From positions 744,001 to 808,000 of the forward strand of contig NZ_JALGRF010000001.1 of NCBI RefSeq assembly GCF_022815725.1: a DNA stretch of 64,000 nt, written 5' to 3'. Below the pieces are notes generated by a model that searched no databases, was not told where the DNA came from, and saw only the letters and a program-made list of their open reading frames with translations. Shown here in pieces: positions 50,942-59,475 of the stretch. The DNA is from Streptomyces sp. APSN-46.1. Lineage in GTDB: Bacteria > Actinomycetota > Actinomycetes > Streptomycetales > Streptomycetaceae. A program made the position numbers and the translations under genes. How positions within the stretch are numbered: position 1 is the stretch's first letter; every line of letters starts with the position of its first letter.

Positions 50942-53437
50942 CTACCCGGCTCGGGCGGGCCCATTCAGGTCCGGGCGCAGCCGCCGCTGTCCGCGGGGGC
51001 CCTCCTCGTCCGGGTTCACCGTCGGTACCTCGGGAACGCGGATGTCCAGGACGCAGACGTCGTCGCGGTGGTCCGGACGCGCTGCCGCGAGGGTGCGGGC
51101 GAGCGTGCCGGCCCGGCCCGTTTCGACGAGCCGCAGCGCCGCGTCGGCGAGGCGGTCGAGGCCGGTGCCGATGTCCTCCCCGGGCTGCTCCACGAGCCCG
51201 TCGGTGTAGAGCACGAGGTGGTCCCCGGGGCGCAGGTCCAGGATGTCGTACGCGTAGACGGCGTCGAAGGTGGCTCCGAGGAGGGCGCCCTCGGGCAGGG
51301 GGAGGAACCGTGCCTCGCCGTCGCGGATCAGGAGGGGCGGCGGGTGTCCGGCCCGTACCCAGGTCAGGCGGCGGTCCCAGGGCTGGTAACGGGCCATGAT
51401 CATGGTGGCGGTGGTGCCGCCCGACTCGGGGGGCGTGTGGAGGAGCAACGTGTTGAGCCTGGCCAGTACGTCCGGCAGGGCCGAGCCGGTGACCGCCATG
51501 CCTTTGGCCGTGAAACGCAGCTGGGCCATGGTGGCGACGGCGTCCAGGCCGTGTCCGGCGACATCGCCGACGACGAAGAGGGCGCTGTGGTCCGGGAGTT
51601 CGATCGCGCTGTACCAGTCGCCGCCGACGTTGACTCCGCCGGCGTTGAGCCCGCTGAGGTTGAGCCCGCCGATGGTGAGCCCGCCCGCGTTGACTCCGCT
51701 GTCGGAGGGGACGTAGGCCACGCGGATGCACAGGCCGGCGATCTCCAGCGACTGTTCGGGGATCGGCAGCAGCGCGTTCTGCAGCCGGGCGGCCAGGGCA
51801 CGCTCGGCCCGCAGCATTCCGCGCTGGACGAGGACAGCGCGTTCGCTCTCGCGCAGGGCGAACTCCACGTCGCGTTGTGCGGTGAGGTCCTGGAAGAAGC
51901 CGTGTACCTCCACGGGAGCGCCGTCCGCGTCGGTGCGGGCCTCGGCGACGATCCGCAGGTGCCGCGCACCGTCGCCGGTCGTGATGCGGAAGGGCTGGTC
52001 GATCGCCGTGCCGTCGCCCAGCAGCCGCTGAACGGAGGCGGTGAGCGCCGGCCGATCGTTGGGGACCAGGTGCAGGGGCAGTTCCTCCAGGGTCATCGGC
52101 CCTTCCGCGGGGTCACGGCCGAAAATGGCATAGACCTGGTCGGACCATGTGACGGTGTCCGTCTTCAGGTCCCAGTTCGCCCAGCCGAGATTGCCCAGCC
52201 GCTGCATGTCGGCGAGTTTGCGCACGTCGCGCTCGTGGCCGTCCAGGTGGGTCCAGGAGACGACCAGGCGGCCGTCGAGCCGGGCCGCGCGCACGGAGTA
52301 AGTGGTCTCCCCGGGTGCTCCGGCGAGCACCTCGCGGTAGGTCAACGGCTCGCTCTGGAAGACCGTTCCGGTGGCCAGTGTGTCCAGGTAGCCGTCCCAG
52401 ACGGCCGTGCCGGCCACGGTGGGATAGCTCTCCAGGACTCGTCTGCCGATGAGCTCCTTGCCGGCGCGCCCGGCCAGGTCCACGGCCCCCGGGGAGGCGG
52501 CGTCGATCCTGTAGTCCTCGACCTCTCCGCCGCGAGCACACAGGGGTGTCAGCAGGATGACCGACGCGGACAGCCCGTCCAGGACCCGCTGGACGGCCTT
52601 CACCTCCTCCAGGCCCTCCCCGACCGGTCGGCGGCCGGCAGCCCGCAGGTGGGCGGCACACAGCCGCACGGCTCTTCGCCACAGGACCCGCGTCCGCGGC
52701 GCGAACGGGGCCCGCGTGGTGCGGAAGAAGCCGACGACGGCCCTCGTCGGCCCGGCGCCGGGCACGGGGATCCAGGCTCGCGTCGGCCAGCGTTCCGGCG
52801 GGTCGCCGATGAGCCGGTACCGGGCGGCGTCCTGGACCGGGTCCTCCAGCCACACGGCCCTTCTTCTCGCGACGGCCTCCAGGGCGGCGACTCCGGCCGG
52901 CGGTGGAACACGGCTCCACTGTCTGGCCAGTTCGTCGCCGACCCCCGCTGTCCCCGCCAGGTCCAGGCTTCCGGCGGTGTCAACGGTGTAGATCATCACG
53001 GCGTCCAGGTCGCCGTCACCGCCGAGCGCCGCGAGCAGGAGCTCGGCGACCTCGTCCGGCCCGTGGACGTCGGCAAGACCCTGCGCGAGCTGGCCGAGTA
53101 CCCCGGGGCCCGCGCCGTCGCTGCGGGCGAAGTCCGCTGCCGCCGCCGAGGTGCGGGCAACGGGGGCGGGGGCGGGGCTGATCCGGCCCAGAGTGATCCA
53201 GCACTCCTCCAGCAGGGTCCGCCGCCGCTGCTCGGCGTTGGTCAGGAGCATCTCGTACGCGGTGTCGGCCGACACCGCGGCTTCGGCCATCAGGACGCCC
53301 TTGGCCCGCTCCAGTACGGCGGAAGTCGCGGCGACCGCTTCCATTTCAGCGATCTCCGAGCGCAGCCTCGTCACCACTTTGGTCAGAGCGAGCACGTCTG
53401 TGGCGGACTCGGCGGGGAGCGCCGAATCACTGTTCAC
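50942..53437 (-). CDS. ANTAR-GAF-PAS-PP2C (SpoIIE-like) signalling phosphatase
   Basis: An 831-residue multidomain protein. Residues about 30-85 look like ANTAR (AVLERAKGVLMAEAAVSADTAYEMLL). A GAF-like domain covers about 115-270. PAS domains cover about 280-400 and 410-525 (LGNLGWANWDLKTDTVTWSDQVYAIFG). The C-terminal SpoIIE/RsbU-type PP2C phosphatase (about 545-810) has GGDWYS (605-610), VGDVAGHG (623-630), RAGHPPPLL, LVLYTDGLVE and RDDVCVL. A 25-residue insertion of G/L/N repeats (580-604) lies just before the first metal-binding motif. It probably senses a small ligand or redox state and dephosphorylates an anti-sigma-factor antagonist, but no anti-sigma genes are adjacent. Confidence 0.88.
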   Translation of the reverse strand: MNSDSALPAESATDVLALTKVVTRLRSEIAEMEAVAATSAVLERAKGVLMAEAAVSADTAYEMLLTNAEQRRRTLLEECWITLGRISPAPAPVARTSAAAADFARSDGAGPGVLGQLAQGLADVHGPDEVAELLLAALGGDGDLDAVMIYTVDTAGSLDLAGTAGVGDELARQWSRVPPPAGVAALEAVARRRAVWLEDPVQDAARYRLIGDPPERWPTRAWIPVPGAGPTRAVVGFFRTTRAPFAPRTRVLWRRAVRLCAAHLRAAGRRPVGEGLEEVKAVQRVLDGLSASVILLTPLCARGGEVEDYRIDAASPGAVDLAGRAGKELIGRRVLESYPTVAGTAVWDGYLDTLATGTVFQSEPLTYREVLAGAPGETTYSVRAARLDGRLVVSWTHLDGHERDVRKLADMQRLGNLGWANWDLKTDTVTWSDQVYAIFGRDPAEGPMTLEELPLHLVPNDRPALTASVQRLLGDGTAIDQPFRITTGDGARHLRIVAEARTDADGAPVEVHGFFQDLTAQRDVEFALRESERAVLVQRGMLRAERALAARLQNALLPIPEQSLEIAGLCIRVAYVPSDSGVNAGGLTIGGLNLSGLNAGGVNVGGDWYSAIELPDHSALFVVGDVAGHGLDAVATMAQLRFTAKGMAVTGSALPDVLARLNTLLLHTPPESGGTTATMIMARYQPWDRRLTWVRAGHPPPLLIRDGEARFLPLPEGALLGATFDAVYAYDILDLRPGDHLVLYTDGLVEQPGEDIGTGLDRLADAALRLVETGRAGTLARTLAAARPDHRDDVCVLDIRVPEVPTVNPDEEGPRGQRRLRPDLNGPARAG

Positions 53438-53490
53438 CCTTCGAGGATGTCACGCCCGCGGACCGAGCACCGGGCACGGCTCCGAGGCCA

Positions 53491-53562
53491 CGGGGCTGCG
53501 GGGCCACGGGGCGCGGGGCTGCGGGGCTGCGGGGCGCGGGGCTGCGGGGCTGCGGGGCTGCG
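53491..53562. repeat. gcggggct tandem repeat between genes
   Basis: About nine imperfect copies of an 8-base unit (gcggggct) fill the gap between the signalling-protein start and the epimerase stop. It is probably a slippage-prone spacer; the epimerase stop falls just past its end. Confidence 0.7.
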
Positions 53563-53563
53563 G

Positions 53564-54601
53564 TCAGGCGGCCAGGGGAGCCGTGGCCATCCCGGCGCCC
53601 TCGCGCAGACCCGCCAGGAACTCCTCGATGGCCTGCACCGCCGTGTACTGGGGCTGCCAGGCCAGATCGGTCCGGGCGCGGGCGCAGTCCAGCAGCGGGA
53701 GCCGCAGGACCGCGTCGAAGAGGTCCGGGGACGCGGGCACGAGGTGGAGCCGCCAGGCGGCGGCGAGGGCCGCCCGTGCGGGGGCCGCGGGCAGCGGCCA
53801 GCGGCGGGCGTGGAGGATCCCCGCCAGGACGTCCGCGTCCACCGGAGGCTCGGCCGCGAGGTTGAACGCCCCGCGCACGGGGAGGGTGGCGGCGGCCAGG
53901 TAGGCCGTCGCGGCGTCGTCGGTGTGCAGGGCCTGGAAGGTGAGGCCGGGCAGATCGGGGACGGCCGGGATCAGGCCGGGCCGGACGAGGCGTCCGGGCA
54001 GGAGGCGTCCGGCGAAGATCCGGCGTTGCTCGGCGGCGGCGGTCCGTTTGAAGAGGAACCCCGGGCGCATCCGGACGACGCGCAGGTCGGGGTGGTCGCG
54101 CTCGTAGGTGTCGAGGACGCGTTCCAGGTAGGCCTTCTCGCGGGTGTACGCGGCCTGCGGCCAGCCGTGGGTGGGCCAGGACTCGTCGACGGCACGGTCC
54201 TTGGGGCCGGGAGAGTACGCGCCGACGGAGGAGGCATAGACCAGCGCGGGCACCCCGGCGTCCGCGGCGGCCTCGAAGACGCGCAGGCTGCCCAGGACGT
54301 TGGTGCGCCAGGTCGTCTCGGGACTGTGGGTCGGCTGGAACTTCCAGGCGAGGTGGATCACGACGTCGGCGCCCGAGAACAGTGGCACGAGGTCCGGGCC
54401 GCCCGGCTCGACGTCGGCGGTCAGCCAGGCCGTCTTCGGCGGCCGCCACTCGGGGCTCCTGCGGGCCACGCCGAGGACGGAGGCGACGGCCGGGCTGTCC
54501 GCGCAGGCCTGGACCACGCTGGTGCCGACGTTTCCGGTGGCGCCGACGACCACGATCCGCAGGCCGTCGTCTCCGGATTGCATGGGGCTGGTGCGGTTCA
54601 T
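53564..54601 (-). CDS. NAD-dependent epimerase/dehydratase (extended SDR)
   Basis: A 345-residue extended short-chain dehydrogenase. NAD binding: VVVGATGNVGTSV near residue 20. Catalytic YTREK (Tyr and Lys) follows the SSVGAYSPG serine. Segments VIHLAWKFQPTHSPETTWRTNVLGSL and RVVRMRPGFLFKR fit the family. ATG 54601 is chosen because GAAGG lies nine bases upstream; ATGs at 54610 and 54583 are alternatives. It probably acts on a nucleotide sugar or a related substrate. It is downstream of a 26-bp palindrome. Confidence 0.85.
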   Translation of the reverse strand: MNRTSPMQSGDDGLRIVVVGATGNVGTSVVQACADSPAVASVLGVARRSPEWRPPKTAWLTADVEPGGPDLVPLFSGADVVIHLAWKFQPTHSPETTWRTNVLGSLRVFEAAADAGVPALVYASSVGAYSPGPKDRAVDESWPTHGWPQAAYTREKAYLERVLDTYERDHPDLRVVRMRPGFLFKRTAAAEQRRIFAGRLLPGRLVRPGLIPAVPDLPGLTFQALHTDDAATAYLAAATLPVRGAFNLAAEPPVDADVLAGILHARRWPLPAAPARAALAAAWRLHLVPASPDLFDAVLRLPLLDCARARTDLAWQPQYTAVQAIEEFLAGLREGAGMATAPLAA

Positions 54602-54685
54602 CGTGCGCATCCTTCGGTTCGGACGGCGATGGTCTCCCTGACACGGGGCGCCTAACCGGCACGGGCCCCCTCAAACGCTCCGCCA

Positions 54686-54711
54686 AACGTTCCGCCGCGC
54701 GGCGGAACGTT
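54686..54711. terminator. 26-bp perfect palindrome between hemerythrin and epimerase genes
   Basis: A perfect palindrome with half AACGTTCCGCCGC lies about 115 bases past the hemerythrin stop and 85 bases before the epimerase start. It has no T-run. Terminator or operator are both possible. Confidence 0.5.
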
Positions 54712-54826
54712 GTGCGGGCCCGCGTTCACGTCCGGCCGGGTGCTCGTACACCGAGGTGGCGTCCACGATCCGGGCGGGCGCCCGCCGGGAGCACAGGAAG
54801 GGCCCGACGATGGCAGCAGCGGGTGG

Positions 54827-55381
54827 TCACCTGCCGCGGCCGGTGACGAAGTCCCGGGCCCGGTCGACCAGACCGGCGCCGGGGGCGAGCAGGCGGTTGG
54901 CCGGCGGGGTGTCGGGCATGCCGGGGTGTGGCCTGGTCGGCGCGAGCTTCTTGGCCCGCCGGACCTTGTCGCCCAACTCGTCCAGCGTCTCTTGCGGGCA
55001 GGCCTGCCGGAGCCGGGGGAAGAGGGTCCCCTCCTCGTCCCGGACGTGGGCGCTGACCTCGTCCTTCATTACGGCGATGATCCGGTCGAACTCGGGCCCC
55101 GCGGCGTCGAGCCCTTCCAGGTCCTTCAGCAACTTCTCGATCCGGGCGTGGTCGGCGATCTCCTTGTCCGCGATGAGGTCGCCGTCCGGCAAGTGCTCCC
55201 TGATCGCCGGGTACAGATGCTCCTCTTCGGCGACCGAGTGCCGGACGAGTTCGATCGTCAGCCGTTCGGCGGCCGTCTGCCGCTCGTCGGCCGGGGTGGT
55301 GTGCTCGACGTCGCTGAACATCTCGTCCACCTCACGGTGATCCGCGGTCAGTTCAGCGATGACATCGCCGCCGTGTCCCAT
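54827..55381 (-). CDS. hemerythrin HHE-domain protein
   Basis: A 184-residue protein with an HHE fold: ELTADHREVDEMF (first His), ELVRHSVAEEEHLYPAIREHL, and EVSAHVRDEEGTLFPRLR, giving the His/Glu ligands for a di-iron site. The C-terminal 40 residues are a basic tail. Such proteins bind O2 or NO and sense redox stress in the cytosol. It starts at ATG 55381 and has no close neighbour. Confidence 0.9.
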   Translation of the reverse strand: MGHGGDVIAELTADHREVDEMFSDVEHTTPADERQTAAERLTIELVRHSVAEEEHLYPAIREHLPDGDLIADKEIADHARIEKLLKDLEGLDAAGPEFDRIIAVMKDEVSAHVRDEEGTLFPRLRQACPQETLDELGDKVRRAKKLAPTRPHPGMPDTPPANRLLAPGAGLVDRARDFVTGRGR

Positions 55382-55693
55382 GGTCCTGCTCCCTTCCGGT
55401 GAGGGTTCAACGACCGGGTCCCGTCCCGGTCCCCACCGGCGCCTACCCGGCGACTCGCCGGCCTAACGGCCGCGGTGCCGCCGGCCTGGGGTGTGCGATC
55501 CGCACTCGCTGAACTCCGTCCTGGGCCACCCGGCGCGGACTGGACGTTCCGCGTCACCCTCGTAGAGCAGGCGCTCGTGCTCCCCCTGGGCGTTTCCCCG
55601 CCGCGCCTCGGGTCCTTCGTGGTCACGGGGCGGGCGCAGCGGCACACTGAGGAGTCCGCGGGGTCCACGACCTCTCACCGCCCGAGGAGTGAC
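55382..55693. other. intergenic region between divergent genes
   Basis: A 312-base region between the hemerythrin and nucleoside hydrolase genes. It should hold two promoters, but I found no clear boxes, repeats or RNA gene. Open frames here are shadows. Confidence 0.4.
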
Positions 55694-56638
55694 GTGCCCG
55701 TCCCGGTCATCATCGACTGCGATCCCGGGCACGACGACGCCCTCGCGATCATGCTGGCGGCCGGCGACCCCGCCGTCGATCTGCTGGCCATCACCACCGT
55801 CGCGGGAAATCAGACGCTCGCGAAGACCACCTTGAACGCGCGGCGCGTCTGCACGGTCGCCGGGATCACCGGTGTGCCCGTCGCGGCCGGCTGCGACCGG
55901 CCGCTCGTCCAGGCGCTCGCCGTCGCGGACGACGTGCACGGCGCCTCCGGCCTCGACGGGCCGCTGTTCCCGGAACCCACCGTGGACGTGGTCCCGGAGC
56001 ACGCGGTGGACCTCATCCACCGGATCCTGACCGGGCATCCGGAGCCGGTCACGCTCGTCCCGACCGCGCCGCTGACCAACATCGCCCTCCTGCTGACCCG
56101 TTATCCGCAGGACACCTCCCGCATCCGCGAGATCGTCCTGATGGGCGGCTCGACGGAGCGCGGCAACCGGACCCCGGCCGCCGAGTTCAACATCCTCACG
56201 GACCCGGAGGCCGCGGACATCGTCTTCCGCAGCGGTGTGCCGGTCACCATGTGCGGCCTCAACGTCACCCACCAGGCCCTGGCCACGCCCGAGGTCGTGA
56301 CCCGCTTCGAGGGACTGGGCACTCCCCTCGGGCGTATGTGCGTCGAACTACTGACCTTCTTCGCGTCCACGTACCGCACCCTGTACGGGTTCCCGCACCC
56401 GCCGTTGCACGACCCCGTCGCGGTGGCCCGCGTCATCGATCCCGAGATCGTGCGCTGCGTGGACGCGAACGTGGTCGTGGAGCTGCACGGCCGCTACACG
56501 CGCGGCGCCACCGTGGTGGACCTGCACCGCTATGTGGACCGCCCGGTCAACGCCCGCGCCGCGGTGGGCCTGGAGACCGGCGCGTTCTGGGAACGGATGG
56601 TCGGCGCGGTCACGGCTCTGGGAGCCCGTACGACCTGA
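55694..56638 (+). CDS. inosine-uridine-type nucleoside hydrolase
   Basis: A 314-residue nucleoside hydrolase. The family signature PVIIDCDPGHDDALAI near the N-terminus binds calcium through the DxDxxxDD pattern. Other motifs are VAGNQTL, LTNIALLL and EFNILTDPEAA, and a late HDPVAVA. It cleaves the glycosidic bond of ribonucleosides for salvage. GTG 55694 is chosen because the fold begins there and GAGGAG lies eight bases upstream. It stands alone upstream of the UDG gene. Confidence 0.92.
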   Translation: MPVPVIIDCDPGHDDALAIMLAAGDPAVDLLAITTVAGNQTLAKTTLNARRVCTVAGITGVPVAAGCDRPLVQALAVADDVHGASGLDGPLFPEPTVDVVPEHAVDLIHRILTGHPEPVTLVPTAPLTNIALLLTRYPQDTSRIREIVLMGGSTERGNRTPAAEFNILTDPEAADIVFRSGVPVTMCGLNVTHQALATPEVVTRFEGLGTPLGRMCVELLTFFASTYRTLYGFPHPPLHDPVAVARVIDPEIVRCVDANVVVELHGRYTRGATVVDLHRYVDRPVNARAAVGLETGAFWERMVGAVTALGARTT

Positions 56639-56749
56639 CCCGGCCTGACCCCGGCCGGAGCTGCGCGCCACCCGCGACTCCCGCATGCCCGAGGGAGAAC
56701 CGGGTAGCCGCCCCTCGCACACACCCACCGGCCTACCGAGGTGGTGGCA

Positions 56750-57442
56750 ATGAACGCGAGCGCGAGAGCGAGCGCCGATGCGGATCCCGTCGCAGGGCAG
56801 GAGTACGACGCGAGTCCCTATCTGCCGTCGCGCGGCGGCCTGGCGAGCCTGCGCCGGGCGGCGGCCGGCTGCAAAGGATGCCCGCTGTTCGAGAACGCCA
56901 CGCAGACGGTTTTCGGCGCGGGACCGGCCCACGCGCGGCTGATGCTGGTCGGAGAGCAGCCCGGCGACCAGGAGGACCGGCAGGGCGAACCGTTCGTGGG
57001 CCCGGCGGGAGGGCTCCTGCGCAGGGCGCTCGACGAGGCCGGGCTCGGCGACGAGGACGTGTACCTGACCAATGCGGTCAAGCACTTCAAGTTCACGGTG
57101 GCCCCACGCGGCAAGCGCCGCATCCACAAGGCGCCGAGCCTGCGGGAGATGACCGCCTGCCGGCCCTGGCTCGCGGAGGAGCTGCGGCTGGTCTCCCCCG
57201 AGGTGCTGGTGGTGCTGGGAGGTACGGCGGGCAAGGCGCTGCTCGGGTCCTCGTTCCGCGTGGGCGAGCGGCGGGGAGTCCTGCTACCGATGCCCGCGCT
57301 CGACGGCGGGGATCCGGAAGCGGGGCACGGGCAGCTGCTGGCGACGGTCCATCCGTCGGCGGTCCTGCGGGCCGACGACCGGGAGGCGGCCTTCCGGGGC
57401 CTGGTCGCCGACCTGTCCGTGGCCGCGACCGCGCTGGAATGA
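56750..57442 (+). CDS. udgX: UdgX-type uracil-DNA glycosylase
   Basis: A 230-residue uracil-DNA glycosylase of the UdgX class. Features are CKGCPL (Cys41, Cys44), LMLVGEQPGDQEDRQGEPFVGPAG with the GEQPG motif, TNAVKHFKFT, the loop KRRIHKAP with His126, which in UdgX forms a covalent bond to uracil-containing DNA, and VHPSAVLR. ATG 56750 is chosen; GTGs at 56741 and 56744 are in frame and possible. It removes or traps uracil in DNA in the cytosol. Its neighbours are single-gene units. Confidence 0.88.
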   Translation: MNASARASADADPVAGQEYDASPYLPSRGGLASLRRAAAGCKGCPLFENATQTVFGAGPAHARLMLVGEQPGDQEDRQGEPFVGPAGGLLRRALDEAGLGDEDVYLTNAVKHFKFTVAPRGKRRIHKAPSLREMTACRPWLAEELRLVSPEVLVVLGGTAGKALLGSSFRVGERRGVLLPMPALDGGDPEAGHGQLLATVHPSAVLRADDREAAFRGLVADLSVAATALE

Positions 57443-57500
57443 ACGCGGTCGCCCTCGTCTTCTCACGTCTTCTCAGCGTTGGCCGGGCAGGCCGGCGCCC

Positions 57501-57734
57501 TTACGGGATCCTCGTCCGGTTCTCGTTGTTCCGCCGGACCCGCTCGGCATCGGGCGGACTCTGCGTGCTGCCTGTTCCGGTCCTCGATGGGACCCCCGGC
57601 GGGCGGCCGTGCTCGTCCACCATCGCGCCCTCCTGCTGAAGGGGAGCGCGAACCTGCTCTTCTCCTCCGCTCGGCTCCCGCTCCGGCTCTCGTTCTCCGT
57701 CCTGCACGACCGTCACTTCCTTCGCCCTCTGCAT
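57501..57734 (-). CDS. 77-residue highly charged protein coupled to the Rieske gene
   Basis: ATG 57734 overlaps the stop of the Rieske gene by one base (TGATG), which suggests translational coupling. It encodes a hydrophilic, charged protein (MQRAKEVTVVQDGEREPEREP and so on) without a fold I recognise. Codon bias is consistent with coding. It could be a real small accessory protein or a chance frame. Confidence 0.4.
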   Translation of the reverse strand: MQRAKEVTVVQDGEREPEREPSGGEEQVRAPLQQEGAMVDEHGRPPGVPSRTGTGSTQSPPDAERVRRNNENRTRIP

Positions 57735-58672
57735 CAGTCGTCGCCGTACGACCGGCGGATGAGACGCGCTTCGACGTGTCCGTCGGTGACGCGGGTTTCG
57801 AAGGCGGGCTGCGGAGCCGTGGCCGGTCCCTCCACGTTCCAGCCGTCGACGAGACGGAACCGGCTGCCGTGCCAGGGGCACCGGACGCAGCCGTCGGCGA
57901 TCTCCCCGTCGAAGAGAGGCCCGCCCATGTGGCCGCAGCGCCCGGTCAGCGCTCTGACGGCGCCACCTGCTTCCCGTACGACGACCAGCGGCTCGTCCTC
58001 CGCGTGGCGCTTCACGGGCCGGCCCACGGGAAGGTCCTCCAACTCACCCAGGTCGTACCACCCGGTACCGATCTGGTCGGGGACGGCTTCGGCGTGGTTG
58101 GTTCCCGCGCCCTGCCGGTACGCCATGTGTCCGCCCAGCGCGCCGCCCGCGCCCACCAGCGCGAGGCCGGCCAGTCCCCAGGCCCTGCCCTGTACGAACC
58201 GTCCGCGGGCTCGGGCGGCGTAGGAGAACCCGTAGAGGATCACCCCGCCCGCGTTGGCCGCCGCGTGCACCACGCCGACCCGCTGCTGCGGGCGCCGAAG
58301 CTCGGCCCAGTCCGTCCAGCCCGCCCAGGCGGCCGGCCCGGCGGTGGCCAGGCCGACACCCACCAAGGTCCGCGCGGCCCGCTCCTGCCCGGGGACCAGG
58401 TCGAGCACCGCGGCCGAGATCCATGCGCCCGTCGGCAGCTGCACCAGGGCCGGATGGAGCGGATGACCCAGCCAGCGGCCGTGCAGCACATCCCGGAACC
58501 CGCCCAGGGGCAGCGACCGTACGGCCGCCCTGCCCGCGTCGATCACCCCGTCGGCCCCCGGCCACTGCTCGACGCGGTCCACCGCCCGCAGGAGGCAACC
58601 CGGGCCCGCACGCGAACCGGACATGTACAGCACCGTTCCGACGGCTTGCCTCAGTCTTCGCGAGATTCCCAT
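57734..58672 (-). CDS. DUF2231-like membrane protein with C-terminal Rieske domain
   Basis: A 312-residue protein. Residues about 55-190 contain hydrophobic segments with the DUF2231-like phrase GRWLGHPLHPALVQLPTGAW and four or so TM segments. Residues about 205-305 are a Rieske [2Fe-2S] domain with ligands Cys246, His248, Cys265 and His268 (CGHMGG and CPWHGS). It is probably a membrane-bound electron carrier. It is transcribed away from the membrane/XRE operon. Confidence 0.85.
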   Translation of the reverse strand: MGISRRLRQAVGTVLYMSGSRAGPGCLLRAVDRVEQWPGADGVIDAGRAAVRSLPLGGFRDVLHGRWLGHPLHPALVQLPTGAWISAAVLDLVPGQERAARTLVGVGLATAGPAAWAGWTDWAELRRPQQRVGVVHAAANAGGVILYGFSYAARARGRFVQGRAWGLAGLALVGAGGALGGHMAYRQGAGTNHAEAVPDQIGTGWYDLGELEDLPVGRPVKRHAEDEPLVVVREAGGAVRALTGRCGHMGGPLFDGEIADGCVRCPWHGSRFRLVDGWNVEGPATAPQPAFETRVTDGHVEARLIRRSYGDD

Positions 58673-58745
58673 GCCCGGCGTCTAACCCGCAGACGCGACG
58701 GCAAACGGCAAACAACGCCCTGGCGCCGCATCCATGTCTGGTTTA

Positions 58746-58798
58746 TTTGACATGAGGTACAGGTGCTTTTACATTGCGAGTGTCAAAGTTCTTTTACA
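58746..58798 (+). promoter_or_regulatory. sigma-70-type promoter with flanking inverted and direct repeats
   Basis: TTGACA (58747-58752), a 17-base spacer and TACATT (58770-58775) form a near-consensus promoter for the operon starting at 58817. The inverted pair TTTGACA (58746-58752) and TGTCAAA (58781-58787) flanks it, and CTTTTACA occurs twice (58766-58773 and 58791-58798). The XRE protein encoded downstream may bind here. Confidence 0.7.
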
Positions 58799-58816
58799 CG
58801 GGGAGTGGGCGGGAAC

Positions 58817-59248
58817 GTGGCCTTTCAGGAGAAGCGTGCGTGGATCATGGCCGTGGTGGCCATAGGCGGGTGCGCGGCCTACCTGGCCGTCGTGCTCGGG
58901 CGGGCAGACGGCGGCATCCCGCTCGCCGAGGTGTCGTACGTGGCTCCGATGCTCTGGAGCATCGGTCTCTCGATCGCGGCCTCCATCGCGCTCGGCATCG
59001 CGGTCGCGATCGCCTCGCCCGAGGATGCCGACGTCAAGGACCAGAGGGACCGGGAGATCAGCCGGGTCGGCGAGTACGCCGGCCAGTCCCTGCTCGTCGT
59101 CGGCGCCGTGACGGCACTGGCCCTGTCCATGGCCGAGGTCGGCCATTTCTGGATCTCCAACACGATCTACCTGGGGTTCGCCCTGTCGGCGATCCTCGGG
59201 TCCATCGTGAAGATCGCCGCCTACCGGTGCGGATTCCAGTCGTGGTGA
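58817..59248 (+). CDS. four-TM membrane protein, first gene of the XRE operon
   Basis: A 143-residue membrane protein starting at GTG 58817. Four TM segments are visible (AWIMAVVAIGGCAAYLAVVLG, LWSIGLSIAASIALGIAVAI, LLVVGAVTALALSM, IYLGFALSAILGSIVKIAA) with a charged loop (EDADVKDQRDREISRVGEY). It overlaps the XRE gene as GTGA. The pairing of a four-TM protein with a small XRE regulator is common in actinobacteria; function is unknown. Confidence 0.75.
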   Translation: MAFQEKRAWIMAVVAIGGCAAYLAVVLGRADGGIPLAEVSYVAPMLWSIGLSIAASIALGIAVAIASPEDADVKDQRDREISRVGEYAGQSLLVVGAVTALALSMAEVGHFWISNTIYLGFALSAILGSIVKIAAYRCGFQSW

Positions 59249-59475
59249 AGCCGACGGGGATCACGAACCGGATCCGCATCCTTCGCTTCGAGCACGCGGA
59301 GATGACCCAGGCAGAGCTCGCCCGGCGTATCGGGGTGACCCGTCAGACCGTCATCGCCATCGAGAAGGGCCGCTACTCGCCCTCCCTGGAGACGGCCTTC
59401 AGGATCGCCCGCGTGTTCGCGGTACCGCTTGAGCAGGTGTTCCAGTGGACAGACGAAGAAGGGACGACGCCGTGA
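59245..59475 (+). CDS. small XRE-family HTH regulator
   Basis: A 76-residue DNA-binding protein. The HTH reads MTQAELARRIGVTRQTVIAIEKGRYSPSLETAFRIARVF, typical of the YgzD-type XRE group (NRIRxLRxEHxxTQxELAxxxGVTRQTV). GTG 59245 overlaps the membrane gene stop, and its own stop overlaps the next start as GTGA. It probably autoregulates the operon. Confidence 0.92.
   Translation: MKPTGITNRIRILRFEHAEMTQAELARRIGVTRQTVIAIEKGRYSPSLETAFRIARVFAVPLEQVFQWTDEEGTTP

Noticed and set aside
53491..53562. Attachment site or phase-variable promoter in the gcggggct repeat
   Set aside because: No integrase, tRNA or promoter element accompanies it; a simple slippage repeat explains it.
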